The notes under the pieces: model-generated
The model's input: only the letters and a program-made list of their open reading frames with translations
Told to the model about the DNA's origin: nothing
Database searches by the model: none
Translations under genes and position numbers: made by a program
In this document: one piece after another, positions 1 through 10,059 of the stretch
How positions within the stretch are numbered: the first letter of the stretch is position 1
Layout: the number at the start of each line of letters is the position of its first letter
Assembly (NCBI GenBank): GCA_029204225.1
Contig: CM055099.1
Span: forward strand, 60,715,449-60,779,448
DNA length: 64,000 nt
Direction: 5' to 3'
DNA from: Diphasiastrum complanatum
Lineage: Eukaryota; Streptophyta; Lycopodiopsida; Lycopodiales; Lycopodiaceae

Positions 1-1050
1 ATGTCTACATTCTATATGCAAGTTGTATATTACCAACTAGACTTGAAGAATCCAAGAACTTAAAGACTCTAGTTTCCTTCTAGGCCAAATTTGGCATTTA
101 CAACTATGAAACAACAAACTCACATAAAAAAAAAACTTTGTGAAAAGCCTAAAGTCAGATAGATGATTTTTCATTTTTCAACACCGAGTCCCAAATTATT
201 CTATGGTAATGGCCTTCCCAATGGCCATTACCATGCGTAATTGAGTTTCACCTCATTTTTATGGTGATTTTTTGTCTCGGGCACAGTCAAGAGAACCGGT
301 CATTTTTTCATAATGTGATACCACATGGGACGGCCATTTTGAAAATGTTCTTTGGGTGTCCCTCCGTGGAGCAGGAGAGTTGTGGCCTTGGTTTTCAAAA
401 TGTTCTATTGGCCCCTATTTTGGTTTCAGTCATTCTATTTTGGAGAGGTGCGCTCACTGCTCATGGAGATGGCGCCCTCGCTGCCTGTGGAGATGGCTGG
501 CTCGGTGTTGCTATAATGTTTTTGTAAGGTGTTTTTTGGTAGGGTGTTTTTGTAGGGTGTTCATTCCCGTGGCTTGCCTATTGCAGAATCGCTGAGTCAT
601 TCTGGGATACATCGAACAAACTTGGCCAGCTTCAGATGAACGTGATCTTAGAAAATCGCTTCTTCCTCAATGTCCTTATGAACGATCCGTGGCTCAATTT
701 TGGGCAGACTTTTGCAATAAAAAGGAACTACCTTAATTACATCATGAGAGCTACGGGGCAAGAAAACAAATCTGTGTTTTTATTCTAGCAATGTATAGAT
801 CGTGCATAAGTATTTGGAGCTACGGTGTAATAGTCTAACAGTTAATTACTTGATCTTTGTTTCACGAAGCTCCACTAAATATGACCAGCATTTTCATTAG
901 GTTTTTTTCCTGTTATATTGCTCTGAGAAATGAGTTTGCTGATTATGAAAAAGCTAATAGTTACGAATGTGACCACAACTGATCTAGAGCTAAGTTATGA
1001 AAGCATCACATAAGCAAGACTTAACCCTAGAAAGCAGGAAAGAGAGATTA
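1..1050. other. Non-coding stretch, no gene recognised
   Basis: I see no gene here. Short open frames at 261-595 have no motif and no recognisable relative. The only structure is the small hairpin at 203-233, listed separately. Confidence 0.5.
203..233. repeat. Short perfect hairpin with GCGTAA flank
   Basis: The arms ATGGTAATGGCC (203-214) and GGCCATTACCAT (222-233) are exact reverse complements around a 7-base loop, and are followed at once by GCGTAA. The layout resembles the longer hairpin at 41053-41142, which also starts near CTATGG and is followed by TTGCGTAA. It may be the remnant of a small foldback or MITE-like element. Confidence 0.6.
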
Positions 1051-1055
1051 AGGAG

Positions 1056-1294
1056 ACTAAAGAGAGAGATCAATATCATCAGCTGAGTAACAAATGACAC
1101 AGATTCCCTAGTTATAGCCAGAGGAAGCCTTAAAAGGAAGCTTCCAGTGGTTAGGGCCCAACTGGGAGGGATAAACTAAAGAGAGAGATCAATATCATCA
1201 ACTAAGTAACAAATGACACAGATTCCCTACTTATAGCCTAGAGGAAGCCCTAGAAAGAAGCTTCCAGCGGTTAGGACCCAACTGGGAGGGATAA
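1056..1294 (-). repeat. 119-bp tandem duplication with TATA-like box, possible Gypsy LTR piece
   Basis: Two head-to-tail units (starts 1056 and 1175) share the order ACTAAAGAGAGAGATC, TAACAAATGACACAGATTCC, GGAAGCTTCCAG and AACTGGGAGGGATAA, with scattered differences. Read on the minus strand each unit carries GGCTATAASTAGGG, a TATA-like box. The block lies just past the end of the minus-strand Gypsy coding remnant, so it could be a duplicated promoter part of that element's 3' LTR. No matching second LTR was found near 12 kb, so the LTR call is inference. Confidence 0.55.
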
Positions 1295-1344
1295 TAGTGC
1301 GCCCTCCAAGAAGGCCCCCACTCTCCAGTAATATGTCCAAATGT

Positions 1345-1671
1345 CCAAATAATGAATAATAAGGCCCTAGTGCCTCATGTGGAAAAATGCATCTTCATAA
1401 AATGTCATCAACTCCTCTTTGATACAATTGCCCTTGTTATCAATTGATATAAGTCTGCCTTCGAAATGAAATTGCATTGTTGAATCTTTGTTAATGATTC
1501 ACTTGGTTGTCCATGCATTAAATATTCAACAATATCAGCTGCCCATTCATGTACTACTTCTACATAGAACAACGCTCCATCTGGAAGATCATCATTTGCT
1601 TCGATATTCACAAGTGCTGACTAAATCCTTGAAACATGATCCACTATGTAATGTTGTTTACCCTGTCGCAC
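1345..1671 (-). pseudogene. Gypsy remnant: RNase H to integrase spacer
   Basis: On the minus strand the frame at 1408-1611 contains LPDGALFYVE, DIVEYLMHGQP and ISKADLYQL. These fit the spacer between RNase H and the integrase zinc finger of Ty3/Gypsy polyproteins. Farther left a relic of the integrase HHCC start (GVDDIL then RCIFPHEA) is broken by a stop. The piece continues the Gypsy sequence that restarts at 6766, from which it is separated by the inserted Copia element and its 5-bp target duplication. The integrase core is missing: coding similarity stops near 1345 and the tandem duplication follows. Confidence 0.75.
1667..1671. repeat. Target-site duplication, left copy (CGCAC)
   Basis: CGCAC lies directly before the left LTR and again directly after the right LTR at 6761-6765. 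A 5-bp duplication is normal for Copia integration. Confidence 0.9.
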
Positions 1672-2491
1672 TGTTGAATTTCACACGTGTGGATTGTCCA
1701 CTACATGTACTTGTGATCTCCTAAGGTGTGTAGATGCACCAAGATCAAGACTAGATTGAGATTCAAGATCTATCTTTGATTCTATGGCAAAAACACACTA
1801 CTACATGCATGCAATCACTTCCAACTCTCACTCACACATGTGGGAAGTGTTCCAAAAGTATTCTAAGTAAAAACAAGCTGCTCTCCTCGGGTAGAGAGAG
1901 AAAAACCATCATGAGCTCTCGGGTAGAGAGAGAAAGCTAGAAATTCAATGACACTCAAAATCCACTCAATCTCAAAATCAATTAGATCCAAAAGGAGGAG
2001 TACAATGATACTAATAGATTCATGAGCTACCACTATGCTTAACTATGATTGGATCACACTTTTCCACCTCTTAATCCTATTGGACCATTGATCCATGCAC
2101 CTCTAAATTCTATTGGACTATATTCAAGCACACCTCAATTTTCTATTGGACCTCACAAGGTTCCACCTCTAAATCCTATTGGACCTCTTAAGCTTCATCA
2201 AACAAAAGCATGACACTTGTCTACACTCTGATTGGCACAAGTTTGGCTCTATTTTGGCTCAATATTGGCATAACAAGTGGAAATGGATAATTTGCCATCT
2301 ATGCCAAATTTGACCCTATCAACATCCTACACCTAAATGCTTGACTATGAAATTCTATGAAACCCCTATATCAAACATTTTGATTTACTTTACAATTCTC
2401 CACACGTGGGAACATCCTCCACACATGTGAGATTCACTTACAAACTTCTATCATAAAAAATACCAAGCTGGATTTTTGCCAATTTCTCACA
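1672..2491 (-). repeat. 3' LTR of the complete Copia element (left)
   Basis: It is about 820 bp and near-identical to 5942-6760. It carries ACACGTGTG close to one end and CACACGTGGGA plus CACATGTGAG close to the other. These palindromic CACGTG/CATGTG motifs recur in related LTR pieces of this window. Confidence 0.92.
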
Positions 2492-2506
2492 CTCCTCCTC
2501 AAAAAA
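2492..2506 (-). other. Polypurine tract of the Copia element
   Basis: On the minus strand TTTTTTGAGGAGGAG abuts the start of the 3' LTR (TGTGAGAAATTGG). The same purine run precedes the LTR starts at 30400 and 56038. It would prime plus-strand DNA synthesis. Confidence 0.8.
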
Positions 2507-2952
2507 TAGCTTGGAAAGGTACTAGATCACTTGAGAAGTTTGTAAATCTTTTTGAGTGGATCCTTTGGTATGCATAAGAAGTGAAGATCAGCCAAGGGAT
2601 CCATCATAGCAGCACCCTCACCATATCCATGATAAGATCTCTTTGGTAGAGATCTCTTGCCAATGCCTTTGAAGAGTGCTCCACCAATATGCCACTATTA
2701 TCATGGGCTTCCTCCATGCTTGATGATGATCTTTGCCTTGAAAGTTCCACTTGCATGATGGATGCACCATAAATAGAGAAATCTGAGGCTTCCAAGCCTC
2801 ATAAGGATCATGGAAATCAAGATCATAAGATATGAAACAATGATGATTATCAAGATTATGCTTTCTAGCTTGACTAGTCCACATACAATGAACTATATCC
2901 ATGATGGATCTAATCTTGATATCAAAGACTATATTGATCTTTTTTAGGCTAG
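2507..2952 (-). other. Conserved 3' region after the ORF, cut off by a frameshift
   Basis: In the copy at 53.5-56.4 kb the frame runs on past YILER through SIMDIVHFMWTSQA to DMVRVLL. Here one base is missing just after YILER, which creates an immediate TAA. The downstream sequence (frames at 2618-2902 and 2604-2795) still encodes matching residues such as MWTSQAR, CKWNFQ and DLIMDMVRVLL. The ancestral product was therefore probably about 110 residues longer than the present ORF. Its function is unknown. Confidence 0.6.
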
Positions 2953-5184
2953 TTATCTCTCAAGGATGTAAGTGTCCACTTTGGATGCTTCACTTAATCT
3001 CAAGAGGAGTTTACAATCTGCCTCAAAACATGTGAAAACATGATTTTCAAAAAAGTGAGTACCAAGCTCAATCTTGTTCTTACTAGAACCAAGAGCATAC
3101 TTTTGACAATACAATATCTTGCTTTCAAAAAGTATTGGAAACACATCTAAGTCAATAATGACAAGAAACATGTCCATACCATAAGCATCATACAAAACTA
3201 GTATAGCTTTTCTTGAACTTTGAGATCCAAAAAATTCAATGAAGCAAGATAGCATTTCAAGCAAAGGAAGAGAAGCATATATGAATGTGTTGTAGTAGAT
3301 ACAACATGAAATATGCCCCTCTTTGCCATGTAAGGTGAGCCATAAAGACTCGGCCATGCATCTTGAAGATCTTCTTGAAATCATATGAAGAAGAAACTCC
3401 TCCTCACACATTGGCCCCATCATAACTTGAATACCTTCAAAAATGATAACTTGTGATGCTTCTTGAGAAGCCTTGATCTCGGCCACTTCCAAGATTGAAT
3501 CTTCATGCAATATGACATCTCTATTCACCATCACATTTGAAATAGAGAGTGTAAAGACACTAAAGGCCTCCTTGATGGATGAGTATCCAATCATGATCCA
3601 TGAGCTTGGATCATCCTTCCTTCTTGTTTCCAAGGGAATATATGCAAAGCAAGCACTACCAAGTTCACTAAGGTGATCAACCTTAGGCTTCATCTTGAAT
3701 AAAACTTCATATGGTGCTATTCCTTCAAGAGCTCCAATACTCCTCAAAGCTTTGATCTTCAATGAGAATTTCTTCTCAACATATGCTTTGAATAATAAGG
3801 AATAATCATACACCATAATACTTGAAGAGAGAAGATATGTGCATCTTGTGTAATCCTCCTCCTTTGAAATATTGGAAATATAAGAAACATCAAGAGAGTT
3901 TGCACTCTCACTTGGATCAAATTTGTAGATGCCTTCAAATCTTGATCCATATGCAAGGATCTCACCATCCTTCTTAATCACACAATTGTCAATATTGAAA
4001 TTGACATCAAAGCCACTATCAAGAAGTTGGCCAACACTTAAGATGTTCTTTGTAAGCTTTGGGACAAAAAGAACATTGTTGAGAAAGAGATCTTTAGAAG
4101 ATGCAAGCTTCAAGGGAATAATCCCTACTCCTTCAATATTGCACTCATGCTTACTTGCAAAGTATATGGTCTTCTTGACTCCATCATAAGGCATAATAGA
4201 TGAAAAAAAGTTCTTGGAGCCACACATATGTGAAGATGCTCCACTATCAATATACCATGAGTCATCCTTGTTGAAGGTGGAAGAGGAGAAGCTTGATGCC
4301 ATAAGAGAGCCTTCTCCATCACTTGCAATATAGTCTTCTTTCTCATTGGTGATGTTGGCTTGATTGAGTTGATTCTTCTTCTTGAAGCAATTGGTGGCAT
4401 AATGGCCTTTCTTGCCACAATAAAAGCACTTGATCATCTTCTTCTTGAGATTTGAATTAGAAGCATGAGAGGTATCCTCCTCCTCTCCATCTTGGTCTTT
4501 AGCTTTGTTATTAGAGAAGTGATGGTGTTGCTTCTTACTCCTCTCTTTGTGCTTGGCAAATAGAACTTTGCCATCATCATGATTGAGTGATAGCTTGTCC
4601 ATCCTCAAGAGTTTGTACTCTTGTCTTGATTCTTCAGAAATAAGCACACTTTGAAGGGCCTCCAAACTTGGTAGCTCTTCCTTAATAGCATAGGATTGGA
4701 CAAGGTTGTCATATTCATCTCTCAAGCCATTGAGAATGACTTGAACTAGCTCACTTTGATTGATTGAGTCACCAATACATGCAAGCTCCCTATGAATATC
4801 CTTGACTCTCAAAACATAATTAGATGCACTCTCATCACTCTTTTGACTACTTTGGAATATTTGATTTCTAAGAGTGAGGAGCCTAGAGGTGTTCTTAGCC
4901 TCATAGATGGACTTGAGACAATCCCAAGCTTCCTTGGATGTAGAACAATCACCAATCTCCCTCAATATCTCATTAGAGACATTCATCTTAATGTAGTGGA
5001 GATCCATCCTAGCTCTCTTCTTGTATTTTTGTACTTCTTGAAGGACTTGAGGCTCCTCCTCAATCCCAAGTACAATGTCCATCACATCTTGGAGTATCAA
5101 GATGGACTCCATCCTCAACTTCCATATTGAATAATTGGAAGTAGACGACAATCTCTCACTTGGTTGCAACAAGTATGAACTCAT
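2953..5184 (-). CDS. Copia Gag-protease polyprotein with collapsed integrase
   Basis: This is a 743-residue ORF starting at an ATG at 5184. Residues 1-250 are Copia-type Gag. A CCHC zinc knuckle (CFYCGKKGHYATNC) lies at 253-266. The aspartic protease motif DSGAS is at 313-317, followed by typical protease sequence to about 410. The integrase zinc-binding region and the first catalytic Asp are absent. A short core relic follows (about 460-488) in which the usual Asp of LRSD is Ile483, and the chain jumps directly to the integrase C-terminal region (PYEVLF, 491-496). No reverse transcriptase or RNase H motif is seen. About 190 C-terminal residues are unassigned, yet related copies lie at 28.4 and 53.6 kb. 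The expected product packages RNA and processes itself but cannot copy or insert DNA. Confidence 0.88.
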   Translation of the reverse strand: MSSYLLQPSERLSSTSNYSIWKLRMESILILQDVMDIVLGIEEEPQVLQEVQKYKKRARMDLHYIKMNVSNEILREIGDCSTSKEAWDCLKSIYEAKNTSRLLTLRNQIFQSSQKSDESASNYVLRVKDIHRELACIGDSINQSELVQVILNGLRDEYDNLVQSYAIKEELPSLEALQSVLISEESRQEYKLLRMDKLSLNHDDGKVLFAKHKERSKKQHHHFSNNKAKDQDGEEEDTSHASNSNLKKKMIKCFYCGKKGHYATNCFKKKNQLNQANITNEKEDYIASDGEGSLMASSFSSSTFNKDDSWYIDSGASSHMCGSKNFFSSIMPYDGVKKTIYFASKHECNIEGVGIIPLKLASSKDLFLNNVLFVPKLTKNILSVGQLLDSGFDVNFNIDNCVIKKDGEILAYGSRFEGIYKFDPSESANSLDVSYISNISKEEDYTRCTYLLSSSIMVYDYSLLFKAYVEKKFSLKIKALRSIGALEGIAPYEVLFKMKPKVDHLSELGSACFAYIPLETRRKDDPSSWIMIGYSSIKEAFSVFTLSISNVMVNRDVILHEDSILEVAEIKASQEASQVIIFEGIQVMMGPMCEEEFLLHMISRRSSRCMAESLWLTLHGKEGHISCCIYYNTFIYASLPLLEMLSCFIEFFGSQSSRKAILVLYDAYGMDMFLVIIDLDVFPILFESKILYCQKYALGSSKNKIELGTHFFENHVFTCFEADCKLLLRLSEASKVDTYILER

Positions 5185-5929
5185 GTAAAGTGGAGATAAA
5201 TAAAAGTGATGAACAAAAAATGTTGCTTCTCTCTCACTATAGGATCCAATAATGGTGTGCTACCATCTCCTATGCAAGATCTTGCAACAAACTGTGAGAT
5301 GATTCTCACTAGCTATCTCAATCTCTCCAAAACTAGATCTACTTCACATCAAATGATGGAGTATGGGCAAAGTTAGGATCAAACACTCTTAGCACGTGTG
5401 AAATACACTAAGAAACCAAATTTGACTCAAATACAATGATATTGCATGAAACAAAATGGCTAAGATCTCAAAACAGTGTCTAGATCACATATAGATGAGA
5501 TTGGTAAGCATTCAACTGTGATTTTGGATCAAACAAGCAACCTTTTGACCAAACCAAATGTGTCCACCCAGGTCTAGGTGCCCTACCTAACCCTCTTCAA
5601 AAGCTTATAACTTTTGATTGGCTCAACCAAATGGAATGAAACTGATTGCATCAGAAACTAGACAAAAATAGCTTCAAAACAAGCTATCTAGCAAGATTTT
5701 TGGATCAAACATGAAAGAGAACTCCCAAACTGAAATTGGATGTTCATCACACGTCTCTGAGCACCTGATTCCGTACAGTACCAGGTCAGACCCAATCAAT
5801 GTCCTTTTGATCTCTTTTGATCCAAAATTGAACAAGATAGCTAGGAAAATGGGCCTTGACAATTTCTAGCTCAAGATTGATGAATAGTTTTCACTCAAAT
5901 GGATCAAAATGCATGGTAACCTTAGGTAG
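5185..5929 (-). other. 5' leader of the Copia element
   Basis: About 745 bp separate the PBS from the ATG, with no ORF of note. Parts recur at 45740-46110 and at 53524-53600, which shows that those are pieces of the same family. Packaging signals would be expected here but cannot be identified by eye. Confidence 0.7.
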
Positions 5930-5941
5930 GCTCTGATACCA
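5930..5941 (-). other. Primer-binding site, initiator Met tRNA
   Basis: The minus strand reads TGGTATCAGAGC directly inside the 5' LTR, the standard plant Copia PBS complementary to the 3' end of initiator-Met tRNA. Confidence 0.92.
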
Positions 5942-6760
5942 TGTTGAATTTCACACGTGTGGATTGTCCACTACATGTACTTGTGATCTCCTAAGGTGTG
6001 TAGATGCACCAAGATCAAGACTAGATTGAGATTCAAGATCTATCTTTGAGTCTATGGCAAAACACACTACTACATGCATTCAATCACTTCCAACTCTCAC
6101 TCACACATGTGGGAAGTGTTCCAAAAGTATTCTAAGTAAAAACAAGCTGCTCTCCTCGGGTAGAGAGAGAAAAACCATCATGAGCTCTCAGGTAGAGAGA
6201 GAAAGCTAGAAATTCAATGACACTCAAAATCCACTCAATCTCAAAATCAATTAGATCCAAAAGGAGGAGTACAATGATACTAATAGATTCATGAGCTACC
6301 ACTATGCTTAACTATGATTGGATCACACTTTTCCACCTCTTAATCCTATTGGACCATTGATCCATGCACCTCTAGATTCTATTGGACTATATTCAAGCAC
6401 ACCTCAATTTTCTATTGGACCTCACAAGGTTCCACTTCTAAATCCTATTGGACCTCTTAAGCTTCATCAAAAAAAAGCATGACACTTGTCTACACTCTAA
6501 TTGGCACAAGTTTGGCTCTATTTTGGCTCAATATTGGCATTACAAGTGGAAATGGATAATTTGCCATCTATGCCAAATTTGACCCTATCAACATCCTACA
6601 CCTAAATGCTTGACTATGAAATTCTATGAGACCCCTATATCAAACATTTTGATTTACTTTACAATTCTCCACAGGTGGGAACATCCTCCACACATGTGAG
6701 ATTCACTTACAAACTTCTATCATAAAAAATACCAAGCTAAATTTTTGCCAATTTCTCACA
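5942..6760 (-). repeat. 5' LTR of the complete Copia element (right)
   Basis: It is 819 bp and pairs with 1672-2491. Differences include an indel near CAAAAACACAC and a change in CCACACGTGGG (CCACAGGTGGG here), which disrupts one palindrome in this copy. Confidence 0.92.
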
Positions 6761-6765
6761 CGCAC
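6761..6765. repeat. Target-site duplication, right copy (CGCAC)
   Basis: It is identical to 1667-1671. With the element removed, the flanking Gypsy sequence reads on without extra bases. Confidence 0.9.
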
Positions 6766-7365
6766 TACCACACAAAAATCAAATTCTGATACAAGAATAA
6801 TCATCTTGCGATCATGCATGTATTGCAAGTTTCAATAAGTACAACAGTGGCTGATGATCTGTATAGAATGCGAAATGTGTAGCGATCAGATAATGACGAT
6901 ACTTCGTAACAGAAATCACCATTGCTAAAGCTTCCCTCTCCGTGGTGGAATAATTGATTTTAGCATCATGCAACTATCGGCTAGCGAACATGATCAGAAA
7001 ATCTTTCTTGTACTCTCCTGGTTAGTACGTTAACACTGATCAAATTGCATATTCGATGCATCGGTATGAACATGGAATTCGATCGTCCAATTTGGAGCTC
7101 ACAAAATTGGTGCTGATATCAGCGCATTTTTCAATTTCTGAAATGACTCCAATGCTTCTTGTGTCCAAATCAAAATAAGTATAAGCTTATAGATTGGATG
7201 TGCCAAATCTGTGAAGAATAGGATAAAAATTTGGTAATAATTCGCATGACCCATAAAGACATAAACTTCTTCTATTGTGCCTGGTGATGGGAGATCCATA
7301 ATAAATCTGGTTTTGGAAAGATCAGTAGCCATGCCATGTCATGTAATTACATGCCCCAACGCCAT
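6766..7365 (-). pseudogene. Gypsy RNase H and RT/RNase H connection, broken
   Basis: The minus-strand frame at 7099-7332 carries DLPSPGTIEEVYVFMGHANYY and LIWTQEALESFQKL, the thumb and connection region of Gypsy RT before RNase H. Further on (about 6800-7000) TTEREALAMV and FYTDHQPLLYL mark RNase H. Stops interrupt both. The upstream end, near 7365, retains a relic of the LGHV motif and then breaks into an antisense Copia fragment. Confidence 0.8.
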
Positions 7366-7369
7366 GTGT

Positions 7370-7710
7370 TACCCATATTTGACACTCCTTTGGGTTCAAA
7401 GAGATTTGAATACTCCCTTTAAAGCCTACTATGGTTACAATTTGAGTCTAAAGCACCTTCGAATGTTCAGATTTCTATGCTACGTGCAGATCCCTTTTGA
7501 TTTAAAACATAAGCTTGATCTTTTTAGTTGAAAGAATATCTTTGTTGGATATTCAACTTCACACAGAGCTTACATAATCTATGATGTCAAATTAGGATGA
7601 ATCTTAGTTGGTCGAGATGTAGTCTTCTTGGAATGCAAATCGCATGACATACACACTAAAGTACTTGGTTACATATAACAAATGGCATTACTTTGTATGC
7701 GTAGGTTTTC
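7370..7710 (+). pseudogene. Copia integrase C-terminal scrap inside Gypsy RT
   Basis: The plus-strand frame reads NTPFKAYYGYNLSLKHLRMF, then NIFVGYSTSHRAYIIYD and ILVGRDVVFLE. This is the region after the integrase core of Copia elements (PFEAW...LRVFG...FVGYS...SRDVVF). Two in-frame stops break it. It lies antisense to the surrounding Gypsy RT and occupies the place of the RT palm. No LTR or target duplication accompanies it, so it arrived as a filler fragment or by recombination. Confidence 0.75.
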
Positions 7711-7714
7711 CATT

Positions 7715-8363
7715 TAGTGCCAAACGTAGTCTTATGTTGATGTTACGGTGCGATCTTCACTTAATTGTGTCAACTGAAACCATCTAAAAATTGTATGCTT
7801 CGGCACCAACAATACAATCCAATACGCTCTCAATGAAAGGCAAAGGAAAGTAATCCTTTCGTGATACTGCATTCAAGGCCTTCAAATTCACACACATATG
7901 TATCTTGTCATTCTTCTTTGGTATTATCATAATTGGTGACACCTATTCCGTATGCTCAATTTCATAGGTGAAATCAACATCCAAATCAACATCCCGCAAT
8001 CTTTGAAACTCTTTTTTGATCAATTTCATTTAATTTGAATAACATTGATAGAATCGGCTCATTTTCGGAATAGCATCTACCAATGAAATTGTATGCTATA
8101 TTATCAAAGTGGGAATACATTTTTAAATCTTTGTAGGACCAATCAAAACAATCTTTGTATTCGACCATCAACTTCCGCAACTTTGTGAATTGGATAGAAG
8201 GTAGTTGTGCTCCCACATGGATTATCTTCTCTTCTTCATCTAGGTTCATTGGTCCATCATAAACTTCTTGCATCTCTAGAACACTTTCTTTAAGTTCCCT
8301 ATGAGCTTTTGGCAACATGATTACCACATCATCCAAAGTATAGCTTTTGAATCGTTCTGACAT
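7715..8363 (-). pseudogene. Gypsy pre-RT region and RT N-terminus, broken
   Basis: The 125-residue minus frame at 7986-8363 (DDVVIMLPKAHRELKE, LMVEYKDCFDWSYKDLK) matches the acidic linker before Gypsy RT. Beyond a stop, another frame at 7720-7960 contains VSPIMIIPKKNDKIHMCVN and DYFPLPFIE, the RT finger motifs, then FLDGFS and HKTTFGT. The palm with the catalytic YxDD is missing because Copia sequence replaces it. The fragment ends at about 7715. Confidence 0.75.
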
Positions 8364-8452
8364 ATCATATTATACTTCCTCCTCTTTCTCTTGTTCCAAC
8401 AAGTTGATTCTGGTTTTAATATTTAAATTATTGGCCACTGAAGATTTTGATT

Positions 8453-9625
8453 TCAATGATTTCTAACTCGAGGAATCATTCTTTTCAAGATCTGGATCCA
8501 TCTTATCCTTCCCTTTGGCCAATGGAGGTGGCACAACATGTTCACTAATATCAAAATCAATCTTTGGAACTGCCTCGTTTGGATGATTAGAACTTTACTA
8601 TAGTGTTGTTTAGCTTGTTTCTTTTTCATGGCTCTAGAAGGTTTACCATCTTTCAAAATAACTGCTTTTGGTGGCTTTGATGGAGGTTGATATGGAATTC
8701 AATGCATCCCAAATCTAGTTGGATCCATATGTCATAGAATTTGTTCATCCATTAGCTCAACTTCCTCATTATAAGATAAAGCATGATTAACTGGTATAAG
8801 CTCATCTTCTATGGGATTGAAAATTGGATCGATAGAAATCCAAACCACATTCATCATGTTCACCGCATAAGTAATTGGCGTATCAAGAGTTCGATCATTG
8901 GCAAGTGTGATACACACTTTCAATCTATCATCATGGCAACACATATAGCATGTTGTGCAATCAATCAATTGCCAATGCTTGATATTAATTTGCATTGTCA
9001 GTTTGTGAGTCATAATGAATTTTCAATGTCTTATCTTCAGGAGCTAATGTATGGTCTATCGTTGAGAGATCATCATCAGCTTTCTGTGGAACCGATTTGA
9101 CTATCCATGTAGTTGGATCAACTTTGACTACTTGCTGCCGATTTTCAAAGATGATCTTGCCCATTTTCCAGTTATGAATCACTTGAGCAACTCGTAACCA
9201 AGGATGACCCAACAATATCCGATAAACTGATGATGCATCAGATAAATCCATTACCACAAAGATAATGACAAATTGGACACTTGCCACTTTTACCGGTCTG
9301 TCTTCCACTGCGCCTTTTGATCTACCAACTTTATTGCAAAATTTGCGGGCTTCAACTTCAGAAGTCCCCATTTCTCATACAACTTGGAAGAAATCAGATT
9401 AATTCCAAATCCACATCAATCAACGCTGCTTCTTGATCAAACTACTTGTGCTTGTCGCTCACTTCCCCATGGTGCCCCGATATTGAGAATTTCATTTGAA
9501 TCTTCAAATTCAACACAATATAAAAATTCGCATTGGATTTTTTGTTTTGAATCCGTTAATCGTCCTACCAAAGCTTCATTTACATGAGGTACTAAACGTA
9601 AAAACCCCACAAGATTTATATCCAT
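8453..9625 (-). pseudogene. Gypsy protease region, broken
   Basis: Minus frames at 9437-9625, 8985-9371 and 8732-9013 form a chain. It begins with VGFLRLVPHVNEALV, passes a protease-like stretch (INLISSKLYEKWGLLKLKP) and reaches RILLGHPWLRVAQVIHNWK, equivalent to the LGRPWL motif late in Gypsy protease. The catalytic region near 9410-9440 is disrupted by a stop. The frame at 8453-8656 has no motif. All of it lies between Gag and RT, as expected. Confidence 0.7.
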
Positions 9626-10059
9626 TTTGCTTGAAAGTATATTTGCGATTAACTTTGTTTTGGCATCTCTGATTCAGTCATCTTGAAAGGATCCTCACAT
9701 TTATGTAACTGGGTATTTACATTTGCTCGTTGATTTGGGGTATGTAAGGGAATCGACGGATCTTCGGAAACAATGGATATAGGTAAATTTAGAGCAAAAA
9801 CTCTAATAGCTTCCATTGCTTCTTATGCTCGAAGATCTTTTATCCATTGTCTCATGTTATGATATTTCTTCTTTTATTTCTAGGTCTGGATAAATCCCAA
9901 ATGTTGAAGGTTGGTCTTTCACTGGCATTGATTCCGCAAGTGGTGGATCAGGAATAACTTCCTTCTACTTTTGAGCTCTTGTGATTTAAACCATTAATGG
10001 TATAGCTTTCTCTTTGGCTTCCTTTAAGTTGTGTATGAACTTGTTCCAGAAGTTTGTCT

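Larger units (their letters stand above)
1672..6760 (-). mobile_element. Complete-looking Copia-type LTR element encoding Gag-protease only
   Basis: The element has two LTRs of about 820 bp (1672-2491 and 5942-6760). They begin TGTTGAATTTC in plus orientation, end TTTCTCACA, and differ at roughly a dozen positions, suggesting a fairly recent insertion. A perfect CGCAC duplication flanks it. On the minus strand the order is 5' LTR, PBS (TGGTATCAGAGC, 5930-5941), leader, one long ORF (2953-5184), PPT, 3' LTR. The ORF has Gag and protease but only scraps of integrase, and no YVDD motif is visible. I infer that it needs reverse transcriptase and integrase supplied by another element. It sits inside the Gypsy RNase H/integrase spacer. 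Confidence 0.93.

Noticed and set aside
7277-7531. Treating the plus-strand 84-codon frame as a host gene
   Set aside because: Its residues match the Copia integrase C-terminal pattern, and it lies inside a Gypsy RT.
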